Positions 1 through 8,303 of a DNA stretch of 17,437 nucleotides are shown piece after piece; the stretch's first letter is position 1, and every line of letters begins with the position of its first letter. The DNA lies in NCBI GenBank assembly GCA_964516515.1, contig CAZEYA010000068.1, forward strand, positions 1 through 17,437, written 5' to 3'. This DNA is from JANNOG01 sp964516515 (GTDB taxonomy: Bacteria > Actinomycetota > Actinomycetes > Actinomycetales > JBBAYJ01). The translations under genes were made by a program, and so were the position numbers. Below the pieces are notes generated by a model. That model worked only from the letters and a program-made list of their open reading frames with translations. It did no database searches and was not told the DNA's origin.

Positions 1-46
1 GAAACGGACCGGGAGCAACCCCGGCACCGCGCCCCAGGCCGACTCA

Positions 47-1127
47 CCAGTGCAGGCGGTTCTCGATGCTTCAGTGCCCGCGCAGCCAGGCGGCCAGGTC
101 GGCGGGGTGTGCCTGCTCGGCGGGCACGGTGCAGATCGCGTAGACCACCTCGCGGCGGTGCCCGCCGGTGCGGGTGATGGGCCGGCTGGTGCGGGTGATC
201 CGGATGGCCTGGGTGGCGTGGGGGAACCCGAGCCCGGCGGGAACGGTGACCGCTGTGAGAGTGCGTTTCTCGATCCGGCCGTGGCCGCGGCCGGTGCTGG
301 TGTGGGCGACCGCGACGGCTGTCCAGGGCAGTGCTCGTAGCCTCGCCAGCAGGGTGGGTTGGTTGCCTTTCACGGTGACCAGCAGGTGCGCACCGCGGGC
401 ACGTAGATACTCGGCGTGGCGGGTCTGGGCGTGTCACGCATCGACGGTGACCACCACATCGGTGAGGTCGCCGATCTGGTCGAGGAGGTCACTGAACCGG
501 GGAATCTCGTTGGTCTTGGCATCGACATCGACGGGGGCAACGACCACACCCCGGTGGTGGTCGAGGGCGGCGAGCAGATGCACGGGCTGATCACCGCGCC
601 CGGGGGCACGCCGCGTGGCGCGCAGGGCTTTGCCGTCCACGGCCAACACCAGCCGTGGCTGCCACCGCCTCGCAGTCGCCGCAGCCGGACCCAGGACCGA
701 CCGAAGCCAGGCGCCGACACCGTGTTGCAAGGCCGCGGCATCAATCCGGGTCAGGACCCGCCATAGGGCGCCATAGGGTCACCGCGTCCGGCACCGCCGT
801 GTCCAGACCCAACTGCTCCCGATGCCCCGGCGTCAGATCCGCAGCCCAGTCGGCCACCGCCGCGAAGGACCGGGCACCGGCCAGCGTCGCGCACACCGCG
901 ACCGCCAGGATCACCCTGAGCGGATACCGCACCCCCCTCTTGGCCCGTGGATCCGGTGCCGCGGCCAGCACCTCAACCAACCGAACACGATCACCAGCAG
1001 TGAGCGCACGCGTAGCTTCCGGGGACCCGCCGTCGACCCCGAAGAGGTCGCCCACCACGGCACCGATAGGCGAGAATGACACAGCAGGCACGGTCGTCCC
1101 CCGATCACGAAGCGTAGACAACTCCAT
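47..1127 (-). pseudogene. ISAs1-family DDE transposase, broken
   Basis: The protein would cut and rejoin the ISAs1 element DNA. Reading from ATG 1127, the N-terminal helper domain runs to the VPDAVTLWR motif near 780. The catalytic part follows in another frame: VLAVDGKALR (first Asp), KTNEIPRFSDLLDQI, VVVTVDA (second Asp), VTVKGNQPTLL, then SIENRLHW. Three lesions are visible. A perfect 10-bp tandem duplication at 759-778 shifts the frame. A TGA at 434-436 replaces the codon after VTVDA. A TGA at 71-73 replaces the Trp of the usual GHW-SIEN motif. Similarity then ends near 47, so the C-terminus is lost. Removing one 10-bp copy restores WRVLTRIDAAALQHG. The family assignment is secure and the gene is clearly dead. 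Confidence 0.85.
759..778. repeat. 10-bp tandem duplication that frameshifts the transposase
   Basis: CGCCATAGGG occurs twice back to back (759-768 and 769-778). Deleting one copy joins the N-terminal and catalytic frames of the transposase into a normal ISAs1 sequence, so the duplication is the inactivating mutation at this point. Confidence 0.9.
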
Positions 1128-1230
1128 GATCAGCAGGCAGACCGTGCCTGCACCCGACCTCACCCCGGCGTGTCGCCAGCAACGTTCACCCAGGTCATCG
1201 CCCCTCCCCCCGGACTACGTAATGACCCTG

Positions 1231-1510
1231 GGCGGTGCCGCGGCCTATCCGGTCCCTACGGCGATGGCGCTGCCATGCGGCTCGGTCGGACGCGGGCTAC
1301 GCCGCTGGACGGGTCAATGCTTACCGAGATCAACTGGCGGCCGTGGAGCCCGCAGGGACAATCGCTGACAACGCGCTCGCAGCGGCGATGACTCGGCAGG
1401 CGGCCGAGAAGTGCGCACCATGACGGCCGGCGGTGGAGCAGAGGTCCGATGCTCCTGGGCCACATCACATGCCAGTTGCGGCAGCAACGCAGCCACGCCG
1501 CCTCCAGCAG
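1231..1510. other. No recognisable gene
   Basis: This stretch lies between the IS end and the kinase remnant. One plus-strand reading, open to a TGA at 1421-1423, contains a protein-like piece (GRVNAYRDQLAAVEPAGTIA) that could be the tail of a gene interrupted by the IS. I cannot name it, and it has no convincing start. Nothing else is supported. Confidence 0.4.
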
Positions 1511-1535
1511 CTACCCACATCGCCTCCAGCAGCTA
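1499..1535. repeat. 15-bp direct repeat with 22-bp period
   Basis: CGCCTCCAGCAGCTA occurs at 1499-1513 and again at 1521-1535. It lies at the decayed 3' end of the kinase remnant, where similarity to histidine kinases has already been lost. It may mark a slippage or recombination scar. No function is evident. Confidence 0.7.
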
Positions 1536-2047
1536 ACCGCACCGAGTAGCCACAGGCTCGATGACGCCGCAGCCGTCGCCTCCACCGGCAACGACCGGCG
1601 CGCCCCGGCCGCCTGGATCACCGTGGCGGCCGGGGCATGCCCGACCGAGTCGTGTAGGTCCCGAGACAGCCGGTTCCGCTCTGCCAGTCGTCGGGCCGCG
1701 TCCTCGGCCAGCGCCAGACGCTGCAAGGCGCTCGGACCCAGCAGGGCACCCGCCGCCCGGCGCAGTTGATACGGCGTCCCCATGACGAGCGCGCCGGCCA
1801 GGCCAATGCCAAGACCGTGAACAGGGTGCGCACAACCAACCAGCCGAAGCCGCCGGGGCGAGGGGAGATGCCAACGCCATTCCGCCGTAACGAACCCGCG
1901 CAGGACAAGCAGGTGGGCGTCACCGCGGCCATGAGTAACAGCAGTTCCCGGCGCCGGGTCGGCCAGGTCAACCAGTGAGGCCACGGGATGACGCCGCAAG
2001 ACTCGGCCCAGGCGACCGCCGGGCGCTGCGCCAATGGTCTCGGTCAT
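1511..2047 (-). pseudogene. DesK/NarX-type sensor histidine kinase remnant
   Basis: The core is the HisKA_3 phosphoacceptor region ERNRLSRDLHDSVGHA followed by ATVIQAAGARRS (about 1600-1690), typical of two-component kinases paired with NarL-type regulators. The membrane-spanning part reads best in a different frame (about 1810-2010, including LVVRTLFTVLALA). The HisKA_3 part, preceded by GALVMGTPYQLRRAAGALL, is in the frame that ends at 1511. A single-base shift near 1800 would join them. After about 1590 the similarity fades into a repeat-containing tail, and the ATP-binding HATPase domain is absent. No partner response regulator is nearby. ATG 2047 (MTETIG) is a plausible original start, though the N-terminal frame is uncertain. 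It cannot encode a working kinase. Confidence 0.7.
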
Positions 2048-2141
2048 GCAGTCAACAGTCGGCGCGAGGTGGCCCTGGCGACTCCCCGCTGTCGGCGATG
2101 TTGCTCCCCGGGCGGGGAGGTCGATGTGGGTCCCGGCGCAG

Positions 2142-2196
2142 GGCTGGGACGGACGATGGCTGGGAAGGACAATGGCTGGGACGGACAATGGTCGGG
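2142..2196. repeat. 16-bp tandem repeat (3 units plus partial)
   Basis: The unit GGCTGGGAMGGACRAT starts at 2142, 2158 and 2174, and a partial copy begins at 2190. It lies in the gap between the kinase remnant (leftward) and the DUF445 gene (rightward) and overlaps the likely start codon of the latter. Each unit carries an ATG-containing end, so repeat number changes could move the start. A 16-base period does not preserve reading frame, which argues that most of it is non-coding. Confidence 0.85.
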
Positions 2197-3428
2197 TGCC
2201 TGCTGACGAGCTGCGCCGGACCAGGCTGCGCCGGATGCAGCGCACGGCCACCGCGTTGCTGGCCCTCGCGGCACTGGTGTTCGCCGTGACGCTGGGGGCC
2301 GACGGCGCGCTGGGGTACGTCAACGCCGCCGCCGAGGCCGCGATGGTCGGTGCCGTCGCTGACTGGTTCGCCGTCACGGCGCTGTTCCGCCGCCCGCTCG
2401 GGCTGCCGATCCCGCACACCGCGCTGATCCCCACTCGCAAGGACGAGATCGGCCAGGGCCTGGAGGAGTTCGTGGTGACGAGCTTCCTGTCCGAGCCGGT
2501 GGTACGCGCAAAGCTCGCGCGTGCCGAGCCGGCACGCCGGGTCGGGCAGTGGCTGTCGCACCCGGATCATGCCCGGCGGGTCGGCGCCGAGGTGACCGTG
2601 CTGGCCGGCGTCGCCTTGAACATCCTCCGCGACGACGACGTGGTGGCCGTCCTGGAGCACGCCGTCATCCGGCGGATCAGTGAGGTACCGCTCAGCCCGG
2701 TGGCGGGCCGCCTCCTCGAGGGAGTCATCGAAGACGCCACCCACCAGCCGCTGGTCGACCTGCTGCTCACCGAGGCCGAGGCGTGGCTGGCTGACAATCG
2801 CGAGGCCGTGGTCGGCATCGTGACCGAGCGAGCTCCGGGCTGGACGCCGGCGTGGCTGGACGCCGCGGTTGCCGGTCGCATCCACACCGAGCTGCACCAG
2901 TGGGTCAAGGACATCGCGGGCGACCCGGAGCACCGGGTTCGGGTGGCGCTGGACGATCTCTTGGCCACTCTGGCAGCGGACCTGCAGCACGACCCGGCGA
3001 CCCGGGCGCGGGCCGAGGCGCTCAAGGACCGCGTCCTGTCGCACCCGCAGATCGTCGAGGTGACCACCGCGCTGTGGTCCTCGGCGCGACGGCTGCTGCT
3101 GGAGGCGGCCGAGGACCCCGACGGCGAGCTCCGCCGCCGGGTCGCGACCGGCCTGGTCGACATCGGGCTACGGCTCGAATCAGACCAGGTGCTGCGCGAG
3201 CGCGTCGATGGCTACCTCTGCGACGCCGCCGGGTACGTGGTGCGCGGGTACGCCGACGAGATCGCCGCCGTCATCTCCGAGACGGTGGCCCGCTGGGATC
3301 CCCGCGAGACCGCCGAGCGGATCGAGTTGCACATCGGCCGGGACCTGCAGTTCATCCGGATCAACGGCACGCTGGTCGGGGCGTTGCTGGGCCTTGCGCT
3401 CCACACGGTTGCCCAACTGGCCGCTTGA
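2172..3428 (+). CDS. DUF445 family membrane protein
   Basis: The protein belongs to the DUF445 (YjiN-like) family, whose biochemical function is unknown. From ATG 2172 it has 418 residues, normal for the family. A hydrophobic stretch (about 27-50) leads into the family signature at about 55-94, including AAMVGAVADWFAVTALFRRP and the PHTALIPTRKDEIG block. A long, mostly helical, charged region follows, and a C-terminal hydrophobic segment (about 398-416, GTLVGALLGLALHTVAQ) probably returns to the membrane. The start is uncertain: ATG 2172 sits inside a 16-bp tandem repeat, close behind an AAGGA, and GTG 2196 in the same frame is an alternative. The reading frame is intact, unlike both neighbours, and the gene appears to be transcribed alone. 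Confidence 0.88.
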   Translation: MAGTDNGRVPADELRRTRLRRMQRTATALLALAALVFAVTLGADGALGYVNAAAEAAMVGAVADWFAVTALFRRPLGLPIPHTALIPTRKDEIGQGLEEFVVTSFLSEPVVRAKLARAEPARRVGQWLSHPDHARRVGAEVTVLAGVALNILRDDDVVAVLEHAVIRRISEVPLSPVAGRLLEGVIEDATHQPLVDLLLTEAEAWLADNREAVVGIVTERAPGWTPAWLDAAVAGRIHTELHQWVKDIAGDPEHRVRVALDDLLATLAADLQHDPATRARAEALKDRVLSHPQIVEVTTALWSSARRLLLEAAEDPDGELRRRVATGLVDIGLRLESDQVLRERVDGYLCDAAGYVVRGYADEIAAVISETVARWDPRETAERIELHIGRDLQFIRINGTLVGALLGLALHTVAQLAA

Positions 3429-3539
3429 TCCAAGGGGGCCGAAAGGTTCGAATCGACTAAAGTCCCAGAGAAGCTCGATTGATCACTGACTGTCAATGGG
3501 TGTGTCGCGGGCCGGACCGGGGACGCGCCATGATCTGGT

Positions 3540-4599
3540 GTGGCCGTCGTGCTGCACGACGCCCGCAAGCTCGACGCAGACGGGCAGGTCGACGGCTTCT
3601 GGCTACTTGCCGACGGTGGGTCGATCAGGCGTACCGGCACCGGCGAACCGCAACCCGCTGACGAGATGGTCGATGCGGCGGGCGGCTGGCTGGTCCCCGG
3701 CTTCATCGACCTTCACTGCCACAGCGGCGGCGGCCACAGCTTCGATGACGGGCCCGGGGCGGTCGAGGCGGGGCTGGCCGTTCACCGCGATCGCGGAGCT
3801 CACCTACCGCGACCCGCTCGTGCTCGGGGCTCACCTTGAGGGGCCGTGGCTCTCGCCCGCCCGGTGCGGGGCGCACGACCCGCGGCAGCTGCGAGTGCCG
3901 CAGCCGGGGGACGTGGCCGACCTGCTGGCCGCCGCCGCAGGCACGCTGTGCCAGGTGACCATCGCGCCCGAGCTCCCCGGAGCGCTCGACACGATCGAGA
4001 CCCTGGTGGCCGCGGGCGTCAGCGTGGCGGTCGGTCACACCGAGGCCGACCATGGCATCGCCCGGGCGGCGTTCGATCGCGGTGCCCGCCTGCTCACCCA
4101 CGCCTTCAACGCCATGCCCGGCATCGGCCACCGGTCGCCGGGGCCGGTCATGGCCGCGATCGCGGACGAGCGCGTGGTGATCGAGTTGATCCTCGACGGC
4201 GAGCACGTCCACCCGGACGTTGCCGACCTGCTGATCCGGGCTGCGCAGCAGCGCGTCGCCCTGATCACCGACGCGATAGGTGCCGCAGGTGCGGGCGACG
4301 GGAGCTACCGGCTGGGTGCACTGGAGGTCACCGTGACCGGCGGCCGAGCGGTGCTGTGCGGCTCGGCGACGCTCGCCGGGTCGACGCTGACCCAGGACCA
4401 GGCGCTGCGCAACGCGATCGCCCTGACTGCCACCCCGCCTGTCGACGCGGTCGGCGCGCTCACCGCGGTCCCGGCCCGGGCGCTGGGGCTGGGTCACCGG
4501 CTCGGGCTGCTCCGGCCCGGCTACGCAGCAGACGCCGTGCTGCTGGACGACGATTGGACCGTGGTGGCCGTGTGGGCAGCAGGCGCGCGGCTGCGATGA
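3540..4599 (+). pseudogene. nagA: N-acetylglucosamine-6-phosphate deacetylase, deleted and frameshifted
   Basis: NagA removes the acetyl group from GlcNAc-6-phosphate in amino-sugar catabolism. The N-terminal part reads from GTG 3540 and includes GWLVPGFIDLHCHSGGGHSF, with the His-x-His metal pair at residues 59 and 61. At about 3785-3790 similarity jumps frame and resumes as AIAELTYRDPLVLGAHLEGP, then runs to 4599 with VGHTEADHG, LTHAFNAMPG and LITDAIGAAG. About 41 residues separate the GGG and HLEGP motifs where about 65 are usual. Roughly 70 bases, covering the HGTT-containing strand and helix, therefore seem to be deleted out of frame. All metal and catalytic motifs survive, but in two frames. 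The N-terminal frame ends at 3839. A working enzyme is very unlikely. Confidence 0.85.
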
Positions 4600-4606
4600 G
4601 CGTTTC

Positions 4607-4646
4607 GAGCCCGGCGAATCCGCGGGTTGAGCCCGGCGAATCCGCG
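4607..4646. repeat. 18-bp direct repeat with 22-bp period
   Basis: GAGCCCGGCGAATCCGCG occurs at 4607-4624 and 4629-4646, just after the nagA stop and upstream of the four-gene cluster. The frame of the downstream gene stays open through it, so it could also lie in an unusually long N-terminal extension. A leader or operator role is possible but unproven. Confidence 0.85.
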
Positions 4647-4735
4647 AGCGCACCCGAATCTGACCGGGCGACCAGTCGGGCCTCGAGCACGAGCACACCG
4701 CCGTTGCCGGGCATCGGGCCCGCGCCCCAGCTCAG

Positions 4736-4763
4736 TGATCACACGGTTCGCCCCGCGTACGAT
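4736..4763 (+). promoter_or_regulatory. Candidate promoter for the TelA cluster
   Basis: TACGAT (4758-4763) is a fair -10 box. TGATCA (4736-4741), 16 bases upstream, is a weak -35 box. They lie about 40 bases before ATG 4803, in the only sizeable gap ahead of the cluster. This rests on motif resemblance only. Confidence 0.25.
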
Positions 4764-4802
4764 GGCGTCCACCATCTTCGGGAGCAGGGACAAGGCGTCG
4801 AT

Positions 4803-5555
4803 ATGACGAAGCTGTGGCGAACGGTAGTGCGCTACCCGCCCACCTGGCTCGTCGTCGTGCTGTCGCTCGGCCTGGGGGCCGCCCTCGTCAGCTGGTTCTC
4901 CCCCGGCGTGGTCGGGACTCTGGTGATCGGCGGGCTCGTCGCTGTCGTGCTCGGTGTCTGGCCGGTGGCCATGCAGCTGAGCGGCACTTTCGGTCGGCTG
5001 GCCCGGCGCGAGGAGCAGCGCAGGCTCGCCGCCACGGACCCGCTGCCCGCGCTACGTGCCGAACTCGCCCGGCTCCCGGGTCGGCGCCCGCTCGAGCAGT
5101 TCGACGACGTGCGCGAGCAGGGCGACAACCTCACCGCGATTCTCGGCCGCCGGCTCGACGCCGGTGAGGTGACGTATGCCCGCTACCTGACCGCAACCCG
5201 CAGCGTCGTCGACGCCGTGACGCACAACCTGTCCGAGGTGGCACTAGCGCACCAGAGCATCAGCACCATTGAGGTTCCCGGGGTCGAGCGCCGACTGGCG
5301 GAACTGACCGGTGCCCCGGGCGCACCGGCCGAGCAGGAACGACAGTCGCTGACCGCGCGGTTGCAGCTCAGCCGTGAGCAGCAGGAGCGCATTGACGCGC
5401 TACTCGCCGAGAACGAGTCGGCCATGACCGCGCTTGCCCGCACCACCACCACCATCGGAAGGACCACGACCGGCGGCCCGCCGGTCGACGCCGCCGGAGC
5501 GATGGCCGAGCTGGAGACCCTCGCCGAGCGCGCCTCCCGGTATGCCAGCGGCTAG
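4803..5555 (+). CDS. Two-helix membrane protein with coiled-coil tail (XpaC-like layout)
   Basis: This is a 250-residue protein that I do not firmly recognise. Two hydrophobic segments (about 14-31 and 34-55) form a membrane hairpin. A charged, mostly helical cytoplasmic part follows, with a probable coiled coil at about 165-215 and a Thr-rich, Gly/Pro linker at about 213-230. Size, layout and position directly before a TelA gene match XpaC-type proteins (5-bromo-4-chloroindolyl phosphate hydrolysis family), which often pair with TelA. I infer that it anchors TelA at the membrane. ATG 4803 was chosen because it immediately precedes the first helix and has GGGAGCAGGG about 12-20 bases upstream. 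An in-frame ATG at 4596, overlapping the nagA stop, would add 69 residues of low-complexity, repeat-coded sequence and is less likely. It begins the four-gene cluster, 13 bases before the TelA gene. Confidence 0.75.
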   Translation: MTKLWRTVVRYPPTWLVVVLSLGLGAALVSWFSPGVVGTLVIGGLVAVVLGVWPVAMQLSGTFGRLARREEQRRLAATDPLPALRAELARLPGRRPLEQFDDVREQGDNLTAILGRRLDAGEVTYARYLTATRSVVDAVTHNLSEVALAHQSISTIEVPGVERRLAELTGAPGAPAEQERQSLTARLQLSREQQERIDALLAENESAMTALARTTTTIGRTTTGGPPVDAAGAMAELETLAERASRYASG

Positions 5556-5568
5556 CGGCCGAACACAC

Positions 5569-6627
5569 ATGAACGACGACCCGCTGCTCGACCTCGGCGC
5601 TCCGCCCGCCACCCCCGCGACCCTCGATAGTCCCGACGGTCCCAACAGTCCCAACAGTCCCGATAGCCCGCGCGGTCGAGCGCGGCGGCTCGTTGCCCAG
5701 CTGGTGGCTGACGCCACGACCGACCAGTCGCTTGCCCGGCGCACTGTCGAGGGGCTCGGCCGTGACGCCCAGGTGGCCGCCGGTCGGTTCACGCGGCTGC
5801 TCGACGCGCCAGTCACCGATCTGGTCGACGCGGCCGGGGACGGTGGTGACGTCGCCACCGCACTGGCTGAGCTGATCGGCGTGCTGGACCGGATCGACCC
5901 CAGCGGCGTGAACGCGAGGCCCGGCTGGGGCCGTCGGACCCTCGGGGCGATACCCGGTGTCGGCTCACCGGTCCGGCGCTACTTCGAGCGGTTCCAGGCC
6001 GCGCAACCGGTCCTGGACCGCACCGTCATGGGCCTGCGCAAGGGCCGTGACCAGCTGCGTCGCGACATCATCACGCTGGAGGCGGATCAGGGCGCCATGC
6101 GTGACGTGGCTGGAACCCTGACGGCCTGCCTGGACCTGGCCGAGGCCGTCGATCACGAGCTGGCCGCTGCTGTCGCTGCTGTGCCGGCCGAGGATCCCCG
6201 CGGGCGGTTCCTGCGCGAGGAGATGTCTCTCAGCGTCCGGCAGCGGACCGTGGACCTGCAGCAGCAACTCGCGGTCACCCAGCAGGGCATCCTGGCCATG
6301 GACATCCTGACGGCCAACAGCCGGCGGCTGATCCGCGGTGTCGAGCAGGCGCTTGACGTCACCGTGGCCGCCCTCAAGGTTGCGGTCGCCGTCGCGTTGG
6401 CAGTGGCCCGGCAGAAGCTGGTGATCGACGCCGTCGACCGGACGTCCGGCACCATCGGTGCGACGGTAACGAACGACATGGCTGCACTACGTGCCGCTTT
6501 CGCCGCGATCCATCAGGCGCTGGACCAGATCGACCACGACCGGAAGGAAACCTCCACCGTCATGACCAACCACGTGCTCGACGCCACGAGATCCGCACCC
6601 GCAGCCGACGCCGGATTGCAGCTGTGA
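5569..6627 (+). CDS. telA: TelA/KlaA family (toxic anion resistance) protein
   Basis: The protein has 352 residues, a common length for TelA family members, which are linked to tellurite and other envelope-stress resistance by an unknown mechanism. The N-terminus (about 10-36) is disordered and repeat-coded. The family core begins near 120 with IPGVGSPVRRYFERFQAAQP and continues as a long helical bundle: LRKGRDQLRRDIITLEADQG, then FLREEMSLSVRQRTVDLQQQ, LAVTQQGILAMDILTANSRR and ALAVARQKLVIDAVDRTSG. No membrane segment or signal is seen, so it should be cytoplasmic. ATG 5569 lies 13 bases after the preceding stop, although no strong ribosome binding site is visible. Its stop overlaps the GTG of the next gene (GTGA), implying translational coupling. 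The family call is strong, but resistance to any particular anion is not shown by the sequence. Confidence 0.88.
   Translation: MNDDPLLDLGAPPATPATLDSPDGPNSPNSPDSPRGRARRLVAQLVADATTDQSLARRTVEGLGRDAQVAAGRFTRLLDAPVTDLVDAAGDGGDVATALAELIGVLDRIDPSGVNARPGWGRRTLGAIPGVGSPVRRYFERFQAAQPVLDRTVMGLRKGRDQLRRDIITLEADQGAMRDVAGTLTACLDLAEAVDHELAAAVAAVPAEDPRGRFLREEMSLSVRQRTVDLQQQLAVTQQGILAMDILTANSRRLIRGVEQALDVTVAALKVAVAVALAVARQKLVIDAVDRTSGTIGATVTNDMAALRAAFAAIHQALDQIDHDRKETSTVMTNHVLDATRSAPAADAGLQL
5626..5670. repeat. 9-bp in-frame repeat coding an S-P rich linker
   Basis: Five 9-base units (for example AACAGTCCC at 5644 and 5653) encode the peptide DSPDGPNSPNSPDSP in the disordered N-terminus of the TelA protein. 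Copy number could vary without shifting the frame. Confidence 0.85.
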
Positions 6628-8300
6628 AGCGGGCCCCCGGCTGGGTGGCGGGCGCCGCCTGTCTCGCGGTCGTGGCAGCGGCCTGCGGCGGCAGTTCCGA
6701 ACCGCTGACCGAGGACGACGCGCGCGAGAGACTCACCGAGCAGGTCGCCGACATCGGTTGGGTGGAGAATCTCCAGACGCGTTCGGCCACGGTCGAGTTC
6801 GACACCCCCGACCTCGCGGACACCCTGCCACCGATCGACGAGTACCCGATCGTCGTCACCCCGCCGCCGGGCACCGAGGTTGTCGCCGAGATCTTCGTGT
6901 CGACCGAGAAGTCCGGTGAGGGGACCGACGGCTGGATGGTCGACGTGGCGGAATCGTTCAATGCCGGCGGGGCGACCCTGTCCGACGGCAGGACGGCCGG
7001 GGTTGCTATCCGGAGCATCCCGTCGGGCACGGGCTACTCCTACATCGCGGCGGGTCGCGACCTGCCCGACGGGTTCAGCCCGTCCAACCAGCTGTGGGTC
7101 GAGATGGCGGCGGTCGAGACCGCGTTCACCGAGATCTCACCCAGCCTGGTGCCCAACGTGGCGGGGCTGGTGCTGCGCACGGAGACCGCCGACGAGGTCA
7201 GGGCCGCCTACGGCGAGGTCACCGCCGCGACCCTGATCGAGGCGACCATCGCCGGCGATGTGGTGACCGGCTACACCGACCCGTTCGCCTCCAGCACCGG
7301 ACTCAACCTGCTGGTCACCGTGTTGGACTCGTTCGCCGAGGGTGATCAGTCGCGGCTCCTCGCGCCCGATGTCGCCAGCGTTTTCGAGGAGTTCCAGCGA
7401 CGCGTGCCATTCGTCGCACTGACCACGCTGCAGCTGCGGGAGTCGGTCGAGCGTGAGGGCGGCACCCTGGACGCCTTCGTCATGGAATGGCAGACGTTCA
7501 CCAGCACCGCGTCGCTGCAGGACGGGTTCGAGTTTGTCCCGTTCGGGATCCGCCACGACAACCCGCTGTACGCGGTGGGTGAGGCCGATGCCGGCGCCGT
7601 GGAGACGCTGGAACTGCTCGCCGCGTTCACCGACGGAAGCGATGCGCAGAACCTCGCCGCCGAGTACGGCTTCGACCCGCCCGAGTACGAGTCGGCGTTC
7701 GTGGCACCGCCGGGCGAGACCTTGATCGGCGCTCAGCAGTTGTGGAAGGAACGCAAGGACGGCGGCCGCCCCCTGGCTGCGGTATTCGTCACCGACGTTA
7801 GCGGCTCCATGTCCGGGACCAGGATCCAATCGGTGCAGCAGGCGCTGTTGTCGGCCCGAGGTTTCGTCAGCCCCGACGCCAAGGTGGGGATGGTCGAGTT
7901 CAGCGACGTCACGAGCAAGCGGCTGCCGCTGGCGGAGTTCGACCTCAACCAGCAGGCGCGGTTCGTGGCCGCGGTCGAGGACATGGAGGCTGCGGGCGGT
8001 ACAGCCATGTACGACGGGATCCTGCTGGGCCTGGACATGCTGTTGGCCGAGCGCGACGCCAATCCGGACACCAAGATCCTGCTGCTGGTGCTCAGCGATG
8101 GTGCGACGGTGGACGGCCTCGACTTCAATGATGTCTCACGGACGGTCGAGGGCCTCAACATCCCGATCTACACGGTGGGCTTCGAGGCCGATCTGGACGA
8201 GCTGGACAGACTCACCTCGCTGGTCGAGTCCGCCAACATCAACGCCAGCGAAGACAACGTCGAGTTCCAGCTGTCGGCACTGTTCAACGCTGGGATCTGA
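6624..8300 (+). CDS. Lipoprotein with solute-binding-like and VWA domains
   Basis: This 558-residue protein begins with a lipoprotein signal (KR near the start, hydrophobic 8-20, Cys21 followed by GG), so it should be anchored on the outer face of the membrane. Residues of about 55-365 resemble a type II periplasmic solute-binding fold, as in the solute-binding plus VWA proteins often annotated in Gram-positives. Residues of about 385-558 form a von Willebrand A domain with a complete metal (MIDAS) site: DVSGS at 391-395, Thr460 in GGTAMYDG and Asp492 in LSDGA. VWA domains bind protein partners through a divalent metal, so this is probably a ligand-responsive adhesion or assembly protein. GTG 6624 overlaps the TelA stop, and the next gene starts 3 bases after its end. 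The ligand is unknown. Confidence 0.85.
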   Translation: MKRAPGWVAGAACLAVVAAACGGSSEPLTEDDARERLTEQVADIGWVENLQTRSATVEFDTPDLADTLPPIDEYPIVVTPPPGTEVVAEIFVSTEKSGEGTDGWMVDVAESFNAGGATLSDGRTAGVAIRSIPSGTGYSYIAAGRDLPDGFSPSNQLWVEMAAVETAFTEISPSLVPNVAGLVLRTETADEVRAAYGEVTAATLIEATIAGDVVTGYTDPFASSTGLNLLVTVLDSFAEGDQSRLLAPDVASVFEEFQRRVPFVALTTLQLRESVEREGGTLDAFVMEWQTFTSTASLQDGFEFVPFGIRHDNPLYAVGEADAGAVETLELLAAFTDGSDAQNLAAEYGFDPPEYESAFVAPPGETLIGAQQLWKERKDGGRPLAAVFVTDVSGSMSGTRIQSVQQALLSARGFVSPDAKVGMVEFSDVTSKRLPLAEFDLNQQARFVAAVEDMEAAGGTAMYDGILLGLDMLLAERDANPDTKILLLVLSDGATVDGLDFNDVSRTVEGLNIPIYTVGFEADLDELDRLTSLVESANINASEDNVEFQLSALFNAGI

Positions 8301-8303
8301 TCG

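Larger units (their letters stand above)
47..1230 (-). mobile_element. Degenerate ISAs1-family insertion sequence, one end visible
   Basis: The element is recognised by its transposase (separate entry) and by a candidate terminal repeat. Read on the minus strand from 1230, the end begins CAGGGTCATTACGTAG (1215-1230), an ISAs1-like terminus lying about 100 bases upstream of the transposase start. The opposite terminus is not visible: transposase similarity stops near position 47, and I see no matching inverted copy between there and the window edge. The copy is therefore truncated or rearranged at its left side. The 8-bp target duplication expected for this family cannot be tested because only one end is present. 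The element is very unlikely to move by itself. Confidence 0.7.

Noticed and set aside
655..1368. Long plus-strand open frame opposite the transposase
   Set aside because: It is the antisense shadow of the ISAs1 transposase. The composition is Arg/Pro/Thr-rich with no family resemblance.
2052..3044. Minus-strand open frame across the DUF445 gene
   Set aside because: It is an antisense shadow. The DUF445 signature is on the plus strand.
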